Shown here in pieces: positions 44,881 to 56,292 of a stretch of 64,000 nucleotides of DNA. Origin of the DNA: Saccharum officinarum (lineage: Eukaryota; Streptophyta; Magnoliopsida; Poales; Poaceae). The position numbers were made by a program, and so were the translations under genes. Below the pieces are notes generated by a model. That model saw only the letters and a list, made by a program, of their open reading frames with translations. It ran no database searches and was not told the DNA's origin. Positions within the stretch are counted from its first letter, which is position 1. The number at the start of each line of letters is the position of its first letter. Location: positions 63,751,737 to 63,815,736 of the forward strand of contig CM036170.1 in the NCBI GenBank assembly GCA_020631735.1. The letters are read 5' to 3'.

Positions 44881-46182
44881 CAAGGTGAGGGCACTCGACA
44901 TAATAGGCTGAATGCAATGATAACCACACACAGGATCTGCTTGACTAAATGTCTCAATGGTCTAAGGCTTATCTCAACGAAGGATTGAGTATTTGCCTGA
45001 CATCTCAATTATTTTTTTTGGATTTAAATAGCAACATATTTGACTACTAAGAAATGCACTGCTGGAGCTAGGTAACTGCAAGAACTCTTAACTTCCTATT
45101 GATATTTTCACTATGCAGGAGGAATGGATTTTTCATTGAACATTTGTATTGTTCAATCGCTCAAGATCTCTAATTGATGTTCAATCTTGGCATGACCATT
45201 CAAGTGCATTTGAGGTTTTAGATTCATGATATATTTGCATGTCCTCTGGTTTGTATGTCAATCTGCACAATTATTATTTTCAAGAGATATATGTTTCAAG
45301 TTGACAAAATTGAGTGACTGTTGATGCATGTATTTCAAGGGAGAGAGATGTTTCAAGTGGACGCTCGCGGGCAGTCGTGGAGCACGGACGTCCGGCGGGA
45401 CATAATTTTGCTGGTATATTATCAGGGCTTAACTTAAATAACAAATGGCTTGACTAATGGTTTGGCCTCTCTTTTACGGACGATGCAGCTGTTGTGGTTC
45501 TTTGAGGCCACGTTGCAGATGGCTGATGATGATGGTGATCGGTGAAATGGTATAAGTAGAAATGAAACTCGACATTATTGCATATGTCTATTCATTATAA
45601 GTGATGCCTTTTCCTTCAGCTAAGGACAATGGGGAACTGCACGATGCTGAATCCGACAAGACATTGATTCATTACGTTAATTGCCTTTGGTGCTGTAAAA
45701 ACAAAAGAATGATCATTATATTGACAAGAGAACTGCACATCTTTAAGAAAAAAATGATTCAAGTAGACTGTAGCTAAGCATTTGAGTGGACTTTCAGTAG
45801 CATTTTAGTGATCATTATATTAATAAGAAAACTGCACATCTTTAACATTTGCAGTTGCAAATAAATAATGGGTCAGTTTGTTTTTCACCTAATTTTTTAT
45901 GTTTAGGGCAAATTTAACTTTAACATAGACCATGGCATGACGCACCAGAGCAAGTTCAGAATGAAGCTGCAACAGAGCTAATATAGTTTGCATTTTATAA
46001 CCCATTTTACATTTGCAATTTCATTGTTTATACAAGAACAAAAGCCCACTGCTATTATTTTCTCAAATATTGCACAGGTTCATATTCCAGTAGCGATGAT
46101 ACTACTTTTTCTTGTTGCATGCAGTGTCAAACTGCAGTGAGATATTTGAACTAATTGCACAGGTTTATATTCCAGTGGAGAA

Positions 46183-46404
46183 CTATATATAGATGACTGC
46201 ACAAACATGGACGCTGTGCTTCTTCCTGCTCTACAGAAGAATAGTCGATTAGAGGTTCTGTCAATGTCCGGAATACAATCTCTGTGTGACAAGTTTGTGA
46301 AGGGGCTCATTCCTGTACATGGTTCAAATCTGAAGGTGTTACCATTTGCTGGTTGCTTTCAAGTCTTAGGCAATAGTTTTCTTTTGAAAGTATCAGTACC
46401 ATAG
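46183..46404 (+). pseudogene. RAD7-like leucine-rich repeat fragment
   Basis: Open frame LYIDDCTNMDAVLLPALQK, then RLEVLSMSGIQSLCDKFV, then HGSNLKVLPFAGC, ended by a stop at about 46404. The spacing of Leu/Cys residues is that of the Cys-containing LRR family. The wording resembles plant homologues of the RAD7/rhp7 excision-repair protein, a judgement from memory. Only about 65-70 codons remain; the sequence before 46183 looks intronic (GCACAG near 46172). A captured exon in Helitron B. Confidence 0.5.
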
Positions 46405-46509
46405 TTATACACTTATACTACTACTACTATGCCAGTATTTAGAAGCAACATGGAGCTGCATATCTGACTTGCTATCTAAATGTAGTTTTATGGTTTATTT
46501 TTTTAAGAT

Positions 46510-46541
46510 GTCCCCGTAGCGTTAGCATGGGCAATATACTA
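46510..46541 (+). repeat. Degenerate internal Helitron 3' end
   Basis: CCCCGTAGCGTTAGCATGGGCAATATACTAT matches the true ends at 47764 and 54920 except for the last bases (CTAT instead of CTAG). It lies between the two captured fragments and could be the end of a nested Helitron that started at 43489 or 43337. Confidence 0.65.
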
Positions 46542-46638
46542 TATTGTTAGGTATCTTGTTTACTAATAAATTGAGGGAGGAGACAGTGTAGCTGTTTGAG
46601 TTTGAGTATTTATATATCTGGTAAAAATTGTCCTACAG

Positions 46639-46940
46639 GTACCATGCAAATGAAAATTCAGACGACCCTGCTGCCTCAGAGAAGTTTCAAGAAGCCACAT
46701 TCTCGTATAACATCCTTTCAGATAAAAAAAGAGGCACCAGTATGCTGCATCAGTGTTCAAGCCATTGAAGCAGTCAGGAAGTGGAGGCATTGAACGGGCC
46801 AGTCGGATTTCTCAGCGTCAGCAAACTAGGTGTACCAATCAAGACCACTGTCTCGGCAACAGTTTTAGTGGAGGAATTGGAAGGAGTTCTTGGAGAAGGG
46901 ATGGCTGGTATTTTGGTTTTCGTTAATGTGACAGTAAGAC
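46639..46940 (+). pseudogene. ARG1/DnaJ15-like J-protein fragment
   Basis: After a CAG acceptor-like word the frame reads YHANENSDDPAASEKFQEA, then TFSYNILSD, matching helix III-IV of a J domain just after the HPD position. Next comes a frame-disturbed KRHQYAASVF stretch with a stop at 46768-46770, then SKLGVPIKTTVSATVL from about 46820, a segment I recall from the DnaJ15/ARG1 (altered response to gravity) class. These proteins are co-chaperones in gravity signalling. Here only spliced-looking or shuffled exon pieces remain, inside Helitron B. Confidence 0.65.
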
Positions 46941-47764
46941 ATAGCTACCATTTAATTACTCTCTACTACCTCATAGCAGTAGTTTATTGCTGATCATAGG
47001 CAAAAGATTGACAAATCTCAATGAGGAAACCTTGAGATAGATCTACAGTTTAGCTATTGCTTTGTTTTGGGTTGCTTTTTTGCACAATTAACCAGTACTG
47101 CGAACCTTTTTTATGGTGCTTAGTACGCTAATTCTTTTTTTGTTTATTAATTAGAATTTTTCAGCCTGCTAGCAATGTGAAGTGCTTGCTCCACAAGACT
47201 CTCTAGATTTTGGCTTCTTTTTTTTACTTCATTTGTGGGTGAGAGCTCAAACGCTAACTATATTTAACCACTGGAAAGTTAGATTGGGCCAATCAGTATG
47301 CAGTAGGATTTGCATAGTTGCTGCTTTTGAAGTTACTGGAAACTGATTTAGCTTGAGATGCTTATCATTAATCCAAACTCACTATCCTCCCATAAATTTT
47401 GCAGTGTGATTCATGAGAACCTAATTCTGTGATTCAGTTTGTATTTGTGGGCTGATGATGATGACCTCTTATCTCAAGAAGGCTATGCATCGACTGTGAA
47501 GAGGATTACCCTTTACATCAGGATGTGCACACTTCAGAAAGGCAGTTTTATATATGTATATCTAGTATGGACTATGGAGCTCTGCGCTGCAGAGGACATT
47601 CAATGGAGCAGTAGTGTACTAGGCACTGGAATTATATTTGTGACAATTACGTTTGTCTGTGTGAAAAGTGTCACATGAATTTCAGGTTGCCTGTTAATCG
47701 ACTTTTGGTTGTTTGATTTGCATTACCAGATTAAACCGTAGCGTTAGCACGGGCATTGTACTAG

Positions 47765-49806
47765 TTCCATTATAAGGACAAAGCCTACTTCGTACAACTC
47801 ACTGTATGTTTTACAATTGCATCCAAAGCACTGAACAACATAGTCAGCTATCATATCACTGCTCTGTAAACAGTTCGAGATAATATGGTGAATTCGTCAG
47901 AGAAGGAAAACTGAACATATATAAGCTTTCCATCAATTGGCACCTGTGTGAATTAAGAATTAACAGTCACCGCAAAGGATTAAATTAAAATCAGTAACAT
48001 AAATAATGTAAAAATGATCTCGAATAAACAGCAATAAATCGTTAAAAAAAGTTCCCTCTATTGACATAGCAAGTCGTGACTAATTTATTTTAACAGGTGG
48101 CAAAGATATCATTTCTTCTTTCCATATCTCTCAGAAACTTGTTGGCATTTTTGCAGAATGTCTTCAGTACTAATGTTTATTTTTTTTCTAAATGTCCCTG
48201 CAAGGAAGACGTGCACATATTGTTTCAGAAACAGTTTATTCAAGAAAAACCAGGATACATTATATACCAATAAACCTCCTCTAGTTGAATATGGCTTACA
48301 AGAGTTGTGGTAGGTTTAGATATTTCATCTAGACTTATTAGCGTATGATGCATAAAAATGCAAACAAAATATTTGTGGTAATTTGCCATGACTAAAAGTA
48401 AACAGGTCCATTTGGACAAAATCAATGGAGTTTGGCTGTGGAACTGCCAAACAAATATGTTATTATGTTAGAAAAATGCTCGTTCTGCCAAGCAAATATG
48501 TCTTTTCTATTGCCGGTATTCACATGAGAGTGCATGCTATGATCATTGATCGATCAGAAAAACTGTTAGCCTTTGTAGCAATGACAGTGTTGCAACATGT
48601 GCAAACTTGACATAAGAGTAACAGGATCATGCATTAGCTTAGTAAAACTGTCAATTGAGTTGTTGCTACAGATATACTGTGATCCTCGTAATTATGAGGA
48701 AAGTAACATAATTCTCAATTTCTCACTCCATCCATCAAAGTTTGGTCTAATGCTCTTTTAAGCAATATATACTTGCGTAAGACCTACGAGCGAAAATAAG
48801 TGCATTATGGAGTTGTAATTTACAGCAGGTTACTACAAGAACTATTTTGAGTGAAAATGCTACTTGATAGAAGCTGATGTGGTCCTTTGTTCTATGGGTT
48901 GTATGCAAAGTTGTGATGGTATGAGATATTATGAATACATCGATGGAGCTATGCTAAGAAAAATAGTATGAAACTATAGTGTTGGTACAGGCTATGGTAC
49001 AGCCAACAAATTAAATAGCTGATGGGAATCCACACGAGGGCACACAAGGGCATAAATCTCAGTTAGCAAGGTGGAATGAAGCAAGTCACTGCACACGTTC
49101 GAATTGCTACTAGTAATATGAATTTTAAATTGTCATATATGTACATGTATAATTAGTACACATGGGGGACAACTTTCAGTGACACTGGACAGTTATGCAT
49201 GCATTCTGTTTATTATCTCAATCGATACAATCCAGCAGGATAGAAAAATAACTGAGTATTCACGTTTAAGTATAAGTTCATAGTTTGCTGATCAATTACT
49301 GTCCTAAAACACCTGAGTAAATTATAACCCATGAAAAACGATAGTTATTCAATGGCTCAGTGCACACCTACCTTGGGGGCATTTCGTCGAGCAGCAGCTA
49401 GGCACCATCCATATCGACGCCACTCTGGCCATCGTTCAGCTAGCGGACGTGCTCCGCGGCACAGGATGTCGCACAGGGGCGCAACAGAGATGCACAGCAC
49501 CGACGCCTCTCACCTTGCACGGCCCCTGCGCAAGCTCCTTTGTGTCCGGCAAGCAGCAGAGCAACACATCGTCCCCCGCACACCCGGTCTGAGGGCCCAG
49601 TCTGAAGGATTCGGGCCAGGCGTATGAGGTCGGTGTCTCGGCGAGCAGCGCGGCAAGCAAAGGAAGGCGTGAGCGGCGCGGCAGGTGGAGGATGGCACAG
49701 TCGGCGGAGAAAGGGAAGGTCTGCGTGTGGTAAGGAAGCCGGTGTCACAGGCCATGAACAAGGAGACAGGGAAGGAGGGGGCGTCAGCCGAAGGCCGTGT
49801 GCGGAG
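47765..49806. other. Flank between Helitron B and the MULE, no gene
   Basis: 47765-49330 is AT-rich with only short random frames. 49331-49800 turns GC-rich with overlapping open frames on both strands that I cannot assign. A grass CpG-rich fragment is likely. The last 30 bases (CGTCAGCC...GCGGAG) have a close direct relative just beyond the far end of the MULE at 54469-54503. Confidence 0.4.
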
Positions 49807-49887
49807 GGATTCAGATCGGCTGACTTCAGGATGATCGACGTTTGGCTGCAGTCAAGGAAATCAGTCCGTCCAGTTCACATCCAACGG
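49807..49887 (+). repeat. MULE left terminal inverted repeat
   Basis: Starts GGATTCAGATCGGCTGACTT and ends CATCCAACGG. The inverted copy is at 54364-54443 (CCGTTGGATG... to ...CCGATCTGAATCC), with the shared internal word GGCTGCAGTCA in one orientation. Confidence 0.8.
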
Positions 49888-52069
49888 GGAGACAGCGGCA
49901 GACGAACCACGCTCGCAGTCAACTGGACCTTGGCCCATGTAGAGGGGCGACCTGTTTCCCAGGACGAGTTGTGCGGCTTGGTTTTTTGGCGCCAGTTCAC
50001 GGCGTCTGCTCGTGTTTTTGCCGCCAGACGCGAGTGTAAGGCGATCCTCTCGTCCTCCAGCGTACTGAGGTGCCGGCGATCGTCATTGGAGGGCAGGTCA
50101 AAAAACTGTACGCTTCTACCTGTTTCATCGTTCTCAGGCTATAATCTAGCTACTCTGATCTGGTTCCTTTGTCCTCCCTTATAACTCATTCGATTGCTTT
50201 GGTTTGGTTAAGGAAAATCTGCATTTTTGAGATGAAAGATTGAGGGAAACATTAATTTGTTGCTTGCATCAAAAGTAAATCTGAATATTCAAGATGGAAG
50301 AGAAAAGGTGTGTTACACCATGTCTGTTCCTTTTTGTCCATGAGATCCGATATAGTTTTGTTGTTTAGATTTGTAATTAGCTGCACATATAACATCTTTT
50401 CATCATTAATTTTTATTTGTAGAGAGTGTTTCATTCCTGGTTTGCTACCTCAAGTTGGCATGGAATTCAATAACATAAATGAGGCCCGGATGTTTTGGGT
50501 TAGTTATGGAGATCAAAAAGGCTTTGACGTTAGAAAAAGGTATACAAACAAAAGACAGTCGGATGAAAATGTTAGATCCTGCAGATTTATTTGTGCAAAT
50601 GAGGGTCATAGAGTGGAAAATAAAAGAGGTCATATAATCAAGAGTCCAATAGCTGAAACTAGAAACGATTATCAAGTTCGCATAGGTCTTCTACTAGACC
50701 GAGAGAAGGGAAATTATAAAGTGACTGATCTGATTTTGGAACACAATCACATCCTTCAGTTGCCACAAACCTCACACTTGATGGTGTCTCAAAGGAAAAA
50801 TTCAGATTTACAAGGATTTGAGATTGAGACAGCTGATGATGCAGGAATTCGACCCAAATTAGCATATGAGTTGGCTACTATCCAAGTTGGTGGCTCACTT
50901 AATCTCAGTTACACACTCCGTGATCACAAGAACTATTTACGAGGCAAGCGGCAACGGGAGATGGAATATGGTCAAGCAGGAAGCATGCTTATGTATTTTC
51001 AGGAGAAAATTGCTGAGAACCCGTCATTCCAATATGCATTGCAAATGGACCGGGAAGAACAAATAGCAAATATTTTCTGGGTTGATGCTAAAATGCTCAC
51101 TGACTATGCACATTTTGGTGATGTTGTTAGTTTTGACACTACTTTTGGAATAAACAGATAGAGTAGGCCTTTTTGGTGTATTTGTTGGGTTCAATCATTT
51201 TAGGGAAACAGTGGTTTTTGGTGCTACTCTAATGTATGATGAGACATTTGAGTCATTCAAGTGGTTATTTCATACATTCCTAAAAGCACATAATGAAAAG
51301 CAACAAAAATCAATCTATACTGATCAAGATTATGCAATGGGAAAAGCAGTGAAGGATGTGTTTTTAGAAGCATGGCATGGTTTGTGTACATTCCACATTA
51401 TGCAGAATGCTGTCAAACATCTCGCTGAACCTGACAATGAAGAATCAAATGCTTCTCCTAAAAATACAGTTAAGGGCAGCAAGAAAAAAACAAAATCTTC
51501 AACCAAAAATGAAGATGAAGGCAGCAAGGAAAAACCTAGTATTCTAGTAGATTTTAGTGTATGTATGTATGAGTATGAAGATGAGGCAACATTTGATCAT
51601 AAATTTAATATGATGAGGACAAAGACGAGCGAGCAAACTTGGTTGGATAGTATATATAAGTTGAAAGAAAAATGGGCTGGATGTTTCATGAAAGATGTCT
51701 TCACATTAGGCATGAGAAGCACATAATTGAGCGAGAGTCTAAATAGTTTTTATATAATTCAGTTTCTTAAGCATTTTGAAAGGTTGGTGGAAGATAAAAG
51801 TAATAATGAGCTGCATTCCAAATTTCAATCAAGGAAAAATTACCTAGAATCAAAACGAGGACACCTATGCTAATCCAAGCTAGCAAGCTGTACACACCAG
51901 TAATATTCGAAGCTTTTTAAAGTGAATACGAAAGGTCCATGGCAGCATGCACCACGGCATTAGAAGGTAACCATGAATATCTTGTGTCAATTGGGAGTTT
52001 TGATGGAACTTTTACATTGAAGAAGGAGTATAAAGTTATTAGTGATCCTGTAGAACAAACCAGTACATG

Positions 52070-52543
52070 TGTAAGTGCATTTGCCCCCGATGTGGGTTTT
52101 GGATAATTAATGACAATCAAATTAGGGACTAACATGTTTATCTATGTGAATACGCAGATGTTAGTCCGATGAAAGAATTTGAATGGTCACATTTGGTGAT
52201 GATAGCACCCTCAATTCCATTGATTGGAAAGCGTTCCGTCTCAAGTGGATCGATTAGATTTTATATTTTGGCCTGAGTTATAGGAAACGTCGCACTATCA
52301 AGAGGGATACAAATTAGGCTACCTAGATAGGGAATTTGTGCTCAATATGTTTTTGTTTATGCGTTTGAGAGACACCTTTGCACTCACGGACACTTTGAGA
52401 GGTGTTTTATGCCTGGGAGCACCGGTAGTACCGGTAGGCATATTAGATCCTTTCAACATGCAGTTGTGGGCAATTTAGTAGAATTGGAATATTATGTGCA
52501 GTTGTGGGCAATTCACCCCCTCTAGGCCTATTAGATCCTTTCA
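52070..52543 (+). mobile_element. Solo LTR in the SWIM exon
   Basis: TGTAAGTGCATTTGCCCCC ... TTAGATCCTTTCA, flanked on both sides by ACATG (52065-52069 and 52544-52548), a perfect 5-bp target duplication. The tail words CACCCCCTCTAGGCC and GATCCTTTCA are of the copia/Sirevirus LTR type. Taking out the LTR and one ACATG restores the SWIM cysteine spacing. The end contains an 88-bp internal duplication (next entry). Confidence 0.85.
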
Positions 52544-52588
52544 ACATGCAGTTGTGGGCAATTTAGTAGAATTGGAATATTATGTGCA
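52441..52588 (+). repeat. 88-bp duplication across an LTR/exon junction
   Basis: Sixty bases from TATTAGATCCTTTCAACATG recur identically at 52441-52500 and 52529-52588. Each copy holds the LTR end, the ACATG duplication and the SWIM codons. The first is followed by LTR-tail sequence again. It therefore arose after the LTR insertion or is an assembly error. Confidence 0.85.
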
Positions 52589-53817
52589 CATGCTCTAAAA
52601 GTCCTTGATTTGACGAATAACAAATCACTACCCACACAATATGTACTGAAGCGATGGACACGTGAAGCACGTAGCGGAACAATACAGGACAGCCATGGCC
52701 GAGACATAATAGAGAATCCAAGATTAGATGAAATGCTTTGTTACAGAGATATGTCCCGCAAATTTCTGAATTTAGCTCATAGAGCTACCAGCCATCCAGG
52801 GTGTGTCTTGTTAGTACACAGTACACTTGACATTCTCAACAAGCAAATTGAAGAAGAAATTGCTAGTTGCACTAATAATGTGGAGGCAGCTACAGTTCCC
52901 ATGAATATGACTCCCTCAAGTGGTTTGGTGAGCACTGCATGCCTGAAGAAAAAGGAGGTGCAAACAAAATCCTCAAAACGCAAAAGAGGCTAGATGGATA
53001 GGAAGCGCAAATTTGCAAAGAAAGGCAGCAAGAAGAAGGATAAGGATTCAGTGGTATGTATTAGCACAAAAAAACATTATTTGTGTTTAATTGTAAAAAT
53101 GTTCAGTTGTGTGTAATTTTTATTCTCTTTTATTGAAAGGCACAAGAAACTACAGAATTGGCACAAGAAACTACAGCTGTACAGGATATGCCTCCTAGCA
53201 CTTCATGTCCCAATGAAGGGATGACTGAACAATACTTGACCATTAATTCTTTCTCTGAACTATTGATGGTAATATTTCTAAGTGATGATTTTTCATGTCC
53301 AGAAATGTGTAAAGAGTTTAATACTTTGTTCTTTTATTCTGCAGAGAGAAAGCACCAGTGATCTTAATGGTGATTTCTAATAAGAGGGGGTGTCTTTTTT
53401 TTTGAGCTTTTGGACGGGTGGTGATGCTTTGCAGGTTGATGACCTTTTAGACAACATGGGAATTGTATAGCTTTTGGTTTTATGGATGAATTGTAAAGTT
53501 CAGCCAGGATACATTTTGTGCAGCTTCATATGCACTTGATACTAGAAGCAGTAGTACAAGGACATCTTTATGCAGACTCTGAACTTTCAAAAATCAGCAA
53601 TGCCTTTTCTATATTCCAGTATCATCGTAATATATTTCTGTTACATTCTTATTCCCTTGACTTGTGATGGCCTCAATGGCATATATATGATACATGTGTT
53701 CTGGGAATAGTTCTTGGAACAATTCTGTTATATTTTATATGGCCTATATGCATAACACAATTCTAGAAACATTCATTCATTCAATCATAACCATACATTT
53801 ATTCATTTGGATTCTGG

Positions 53818-53942
53818 CAGCATAAAGGCACACACACATTGCTTCTGGGAACATACAGGCACACACACATTTCGATTCTAGGAACATACAAGCACACACA
53901 CATTTCGATTCTGGGAACATACAGGCGCACACACACACATTC
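53818..53942 (+). repeat. Minisatellite with CA-repeat core
   Basis: About four units of 30-32 bp, each GGAACATACAGGCACACACA-like followed by CATTTCGATTCT. Lies in the 3' part of the MULE. Confidence 0.8.
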
Positions 53943-54363
53943 AGTCAGTGCAGGCATCAGCGTTCAGACCAAGCATCAGCACCCTGCAATCAAAAATAGA
54001 GGGAGCATCAACAGCAGGTCGCCGTGGCAGTGAGCCCCGATGGGGGCAGGGGCACCGGCGTGGTGCAGGAGCTCCGGCGCGGGACGCAGGGCGGGGGCTC
54101 CGGCGCGGCGGGCGGGTGCTCCGGCGGCGGGGGGGGGGGGCACGTCCTCCGGCGGGGGCGGGGGCTCCGACGCGGGAGGCACGGGCTTCGTCTCGGGACG
54201 GGGGCTCCAGCGTGGGGCGCGTGCTCCGATGGCGGCGGCTGGCTTTGTTACGACTGTTGGGAATGAGCTGGGAACAGAGTCTGTGTAATGTGTGTGCTCT
54301 GGTGGGCTTCGATGGGCTGGACTCTCCATGGCCTGCTACTAGATGGAAGCGTGGACAGTCAAA

Positions 54364-54443
54364 CCGTTGGATGCAAATGGACGGTTCGATTTGGGTGACT
54401 GCAGCCATACATCGTTGGGGTTGAAGTCAGCCGATCTGAATCC
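54364..54443 (-). repeat. MULE right terminal inverted repeat
   Basis: Reverse-complement partner of 49807-49887; the outermost 22 bases match without a gap. Confidence 0.8.
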
Positions 54444-54707
54444 GTGCGGAGAGGTGTCGGAGGGGCCGTCAGCCAAGGGCGGTGCGCGGAGGGAGGCGTT
54501 GGCGGCGCAGCATGCAGAAAAGTGGAGAATGACGACGAGCCAGAGATCGGCGCCTTCTCGATGCTCGTGACTCGCGAGGCGGAAGGGAAGAGGTTGTACC
54601 CCGAACGGGTTCGTGAATATTCCCTGCTTAACGGGTGACAGACCCGCCACCATCCGCATCGGACGATTCACGTCGCAAGTTGGCTTGATGTGATGGCTAA
54701 CGGGTTA

Positions 54708-54919
54708 GGTCTTGTTTAGTTCGTGGGTAAAAAGTTTTTGATGTCATATCGGATGTTTTATGGGATGTCGGAAGGGTGTTCGCATACTAATAAAAAACTA
54801 ATTATATAACTCGTCTGAAAACCGCGAGACAAATTTATTGAGCCTAATTAATCCGTCATTAGCACATGTGTGTTACTGTAGCAATTATGGCTAATCACGG
54901 ACTAATTAGGCTTAAAAGA
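54708..54919 (+). mobile_element. MITE fragment, cut by Helitron C
   Basis: Starts GGTCTTGTTTAGTTCGTGGG after TTA (54705-54707). The body has GCCTAATTAATCCGTCATTAG and GGACTAATTAGGCTTAAAAG, words of the same broad MITE group as 39585. It ends at 54919, where CTAG of a Helitron follows. The other part is not in the window. Confidence 0.75.
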
Positions 54920-55244
54920 CTAGTATATTGCCCGTGCTAACGCTACGGTGTTATCTAGAAACACAAATCAACTAACAAAAAAGCATAATAACTCAGACCA
55001 AAAAATAATAAGCATAATAACTCTGTTGAAAGTGAGTTGAAGAAGAGCACACACTAAGAAATATAATAACTCAGCTAACAAAAAAGCATAACAATTGTAC
55101 GTTTTATGCACAGGTAATGTGTTAATAATGATATGAAGTTCTCTCCAAATATATGTTCTCTATTCAATTGGGCAACACCAAAGTATTTTTAATCAACGCT
55201 AAACTGGCAACTGAGGTTATCATCATAAATGGAAATCTGCTACA

Positions 55245-55356
55245 AAGAATCATCTCCAGCACATTCTGGTTGAGCAGCGACATCATCCGTGCAGTCCCTA
55301 AAGAATCATCTCCAGCACATTTTGGTTGAGCAGCGACGTCATTCGTGCAGTCCTTA
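55245..55356 (+). repeat. Two 56-bp tandem repeats
   Basis: AAGAATCATCTCCAGCACAT begins at 55245 and 55301; the units differ at a few bases. Confidence 0.85.
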
Positions 55357-55781
55357 AATCCACCATGTGAAAACAAAATAAATCATTTTTTTCACGCAAG
55401 AGGTGCTTAAAAATCAACAAGCAGAGGCTAAGCAAACAAAAAAGCATATCGAACCTGGCACTTGCTTCGTGGAGCCTGAAAATGGCAGTGCTTTGCTTGG
55501 TGCAGCAGCAGCAGCAGAAGAGCTCTGCATTTGCATCATCAGCCACCTGTTGGCGCCCAGTACTGCATTGCACTGCAGCATTGCTGCTGGCTGCTCGGGC
55601 GCACCACAGGGAGAGCGAGCAGCGGCCGCCCAATGACCATCTATGCAGGAGCTCGCCCAGGCACAGCAGCCCAGCCAGAGGAGGCGTGATCAGAGAAATG
55701 AGAAAAATATTAACCGTCCCGTGCGAGGGCGAGGAGTGGCAGCCGGCGCGACGTACAACATGATAACACATAAAAGAATGA

Positions 55782-56023
55782 GGCCCAGTTTAGATATAAA
55801 AAATTTTGTAAAATTTTTCAAGATTCTCCATCACATCGAATCTTTGACACATGCATAAAGCATTAAATATAGATAAAAAATAAAACTAATTACACAGTTT
55901 AGACGAAATTCACGAGACGAATCTTTTAAGCCTAATTATTTCATGATTTGATACTAATTGTCAAATAACAACGAAAAGTACTACAGGAGCATTTTGCAAA
56001 AAAAAATGCATCTAAACGCAGCC
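55782..56023 (+). mobile_element. Complete MITE (242 bp)
   Basis: GGCCCAGTTTAGAT ... ATCTAAACGCAGCC: imperfect inverted ends, flanked by TGA at 55779-55781 and 56024-56026. The three-base duplication fits PIF/Harbinger-type MITEs. The body has CACGAGACGAATCTTTTAAG and GCCTAATTATTTCATGATTT. Confidence 0.8.
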
Positions 56024-56219
56024 TGAGTAACATGTGATATAGCACGGCAATATCAATCATGAAGCAATATCTGAGCTTGCCAAATGGTTTAGTAGATCTT
56101 CATCCGCTGTAGGCAAAGTGGACAGAATAATTTGAACCGCTAACAGTCAGCCAGTGCCCTGTGTCCCTATATCACTTGCCCCTCAAATCTGCAATCCATC
56201 AAAGCAAAAGAAGAAAAAA

Positions 56220-56292
56220 AATTATTTGACGATTTAATTTATTAGTCTCCAAGTCTAAAAATTGTTTGACGATTTAATTTATTAGTCTCCAA
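56220..56292 (+). repeat. 41-bp tandem pair
   Basis: TTTGACGATTTAATTTATTA is found at about 56224 and 56265, with flanks also repeated. Confidence 0.8.

Larger units (their letters stand above)
43489..47764 (+). mobile_element. Helitron B with gene fragments (4276 bp)
   Basis: 5' end TCTATACTATAATGG after A at 43488. 3' end CCGTAGCGTTAGCACGGGCA...GTACTAG at 47764 followed by T. The 3' hairpin is CCGT-A-GC / GTTA / GC-ACGG. Non-autonomous: no RepHel. Contents: a GC-rich segment (43651-44400) with unrecognised open frames, a RAD7-like LRR piece, a degenerate internal 3' end and an ARG1/DnaJ15-like piece. It shares its 3' sequence with Helitrons A and C. Confidence 0.8.
50421..53380 (+). pseudogene. 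FAR1-like MULE transposase, decayed
   Basis: A TTTGTAG acceptor is followed by ECFIPGLLPQVGMEFNN. The FAR1 DNA-binding domain runs to about 50760 (FWVSYGDQKGFDVRKRY, HNHILQLP). The MULE DDE transposase begins near 51040 (NIFWVDAKMLTDYAHFGDVV, FDTTFG), continues at 51195 (FNHFRETVVFGATLMYDET) and 51310 (SIYTDQDYAMGKAV), then CTFHIMQNAVKH. A SWIM finger (CSC...CAHALK) lies at 52067 plus 52550-52600, split by a solo LTR, followed by the C-terminal tail (YVLKRWTREARSG) and a last intron near 53260-53345. Lesions: a stop and frame change at 51160-51170; TAA in place of Gln at about 51726 and again at about 51918; the LTR. Closest in layout to Jittery/FAR1-related MULE transposases. Confidence 0.85.
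49807..54443 (+). mobile_element. Mutator-like element (MULE) with FAR1-type transposase
   Basis: Ends are inverted repeats of about 80 bp (49807-49887 and 54364-54443). Both are flanked directly by GTGCGGAG (49799-49806 and 54444-54451), fitting the 8-9 bp Mutator target duplication. Inside is a decayed transposase gene (50421-53380), a GC-rich low-complexity 3' region (53948-54300) and a solo LTR. The inverted repeats plus duplication show that this is a transposon copy rather than a domesticated FAR1 gene. Confidence 0.8.

Noticed and set aside
50310..53380. Functional FAR1/FHY3 host transcription factor gene
   Set aside because: Several stops, an LTR in the SWIM finger, and inverted repeats with target duplication around it show a dead MULE.
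53948..54424. Overlapping Pro/Arg/Gly-rich frames on both strands
   Set aside because: Open in several frames at once because of GC-rich simple sequence; no domain.
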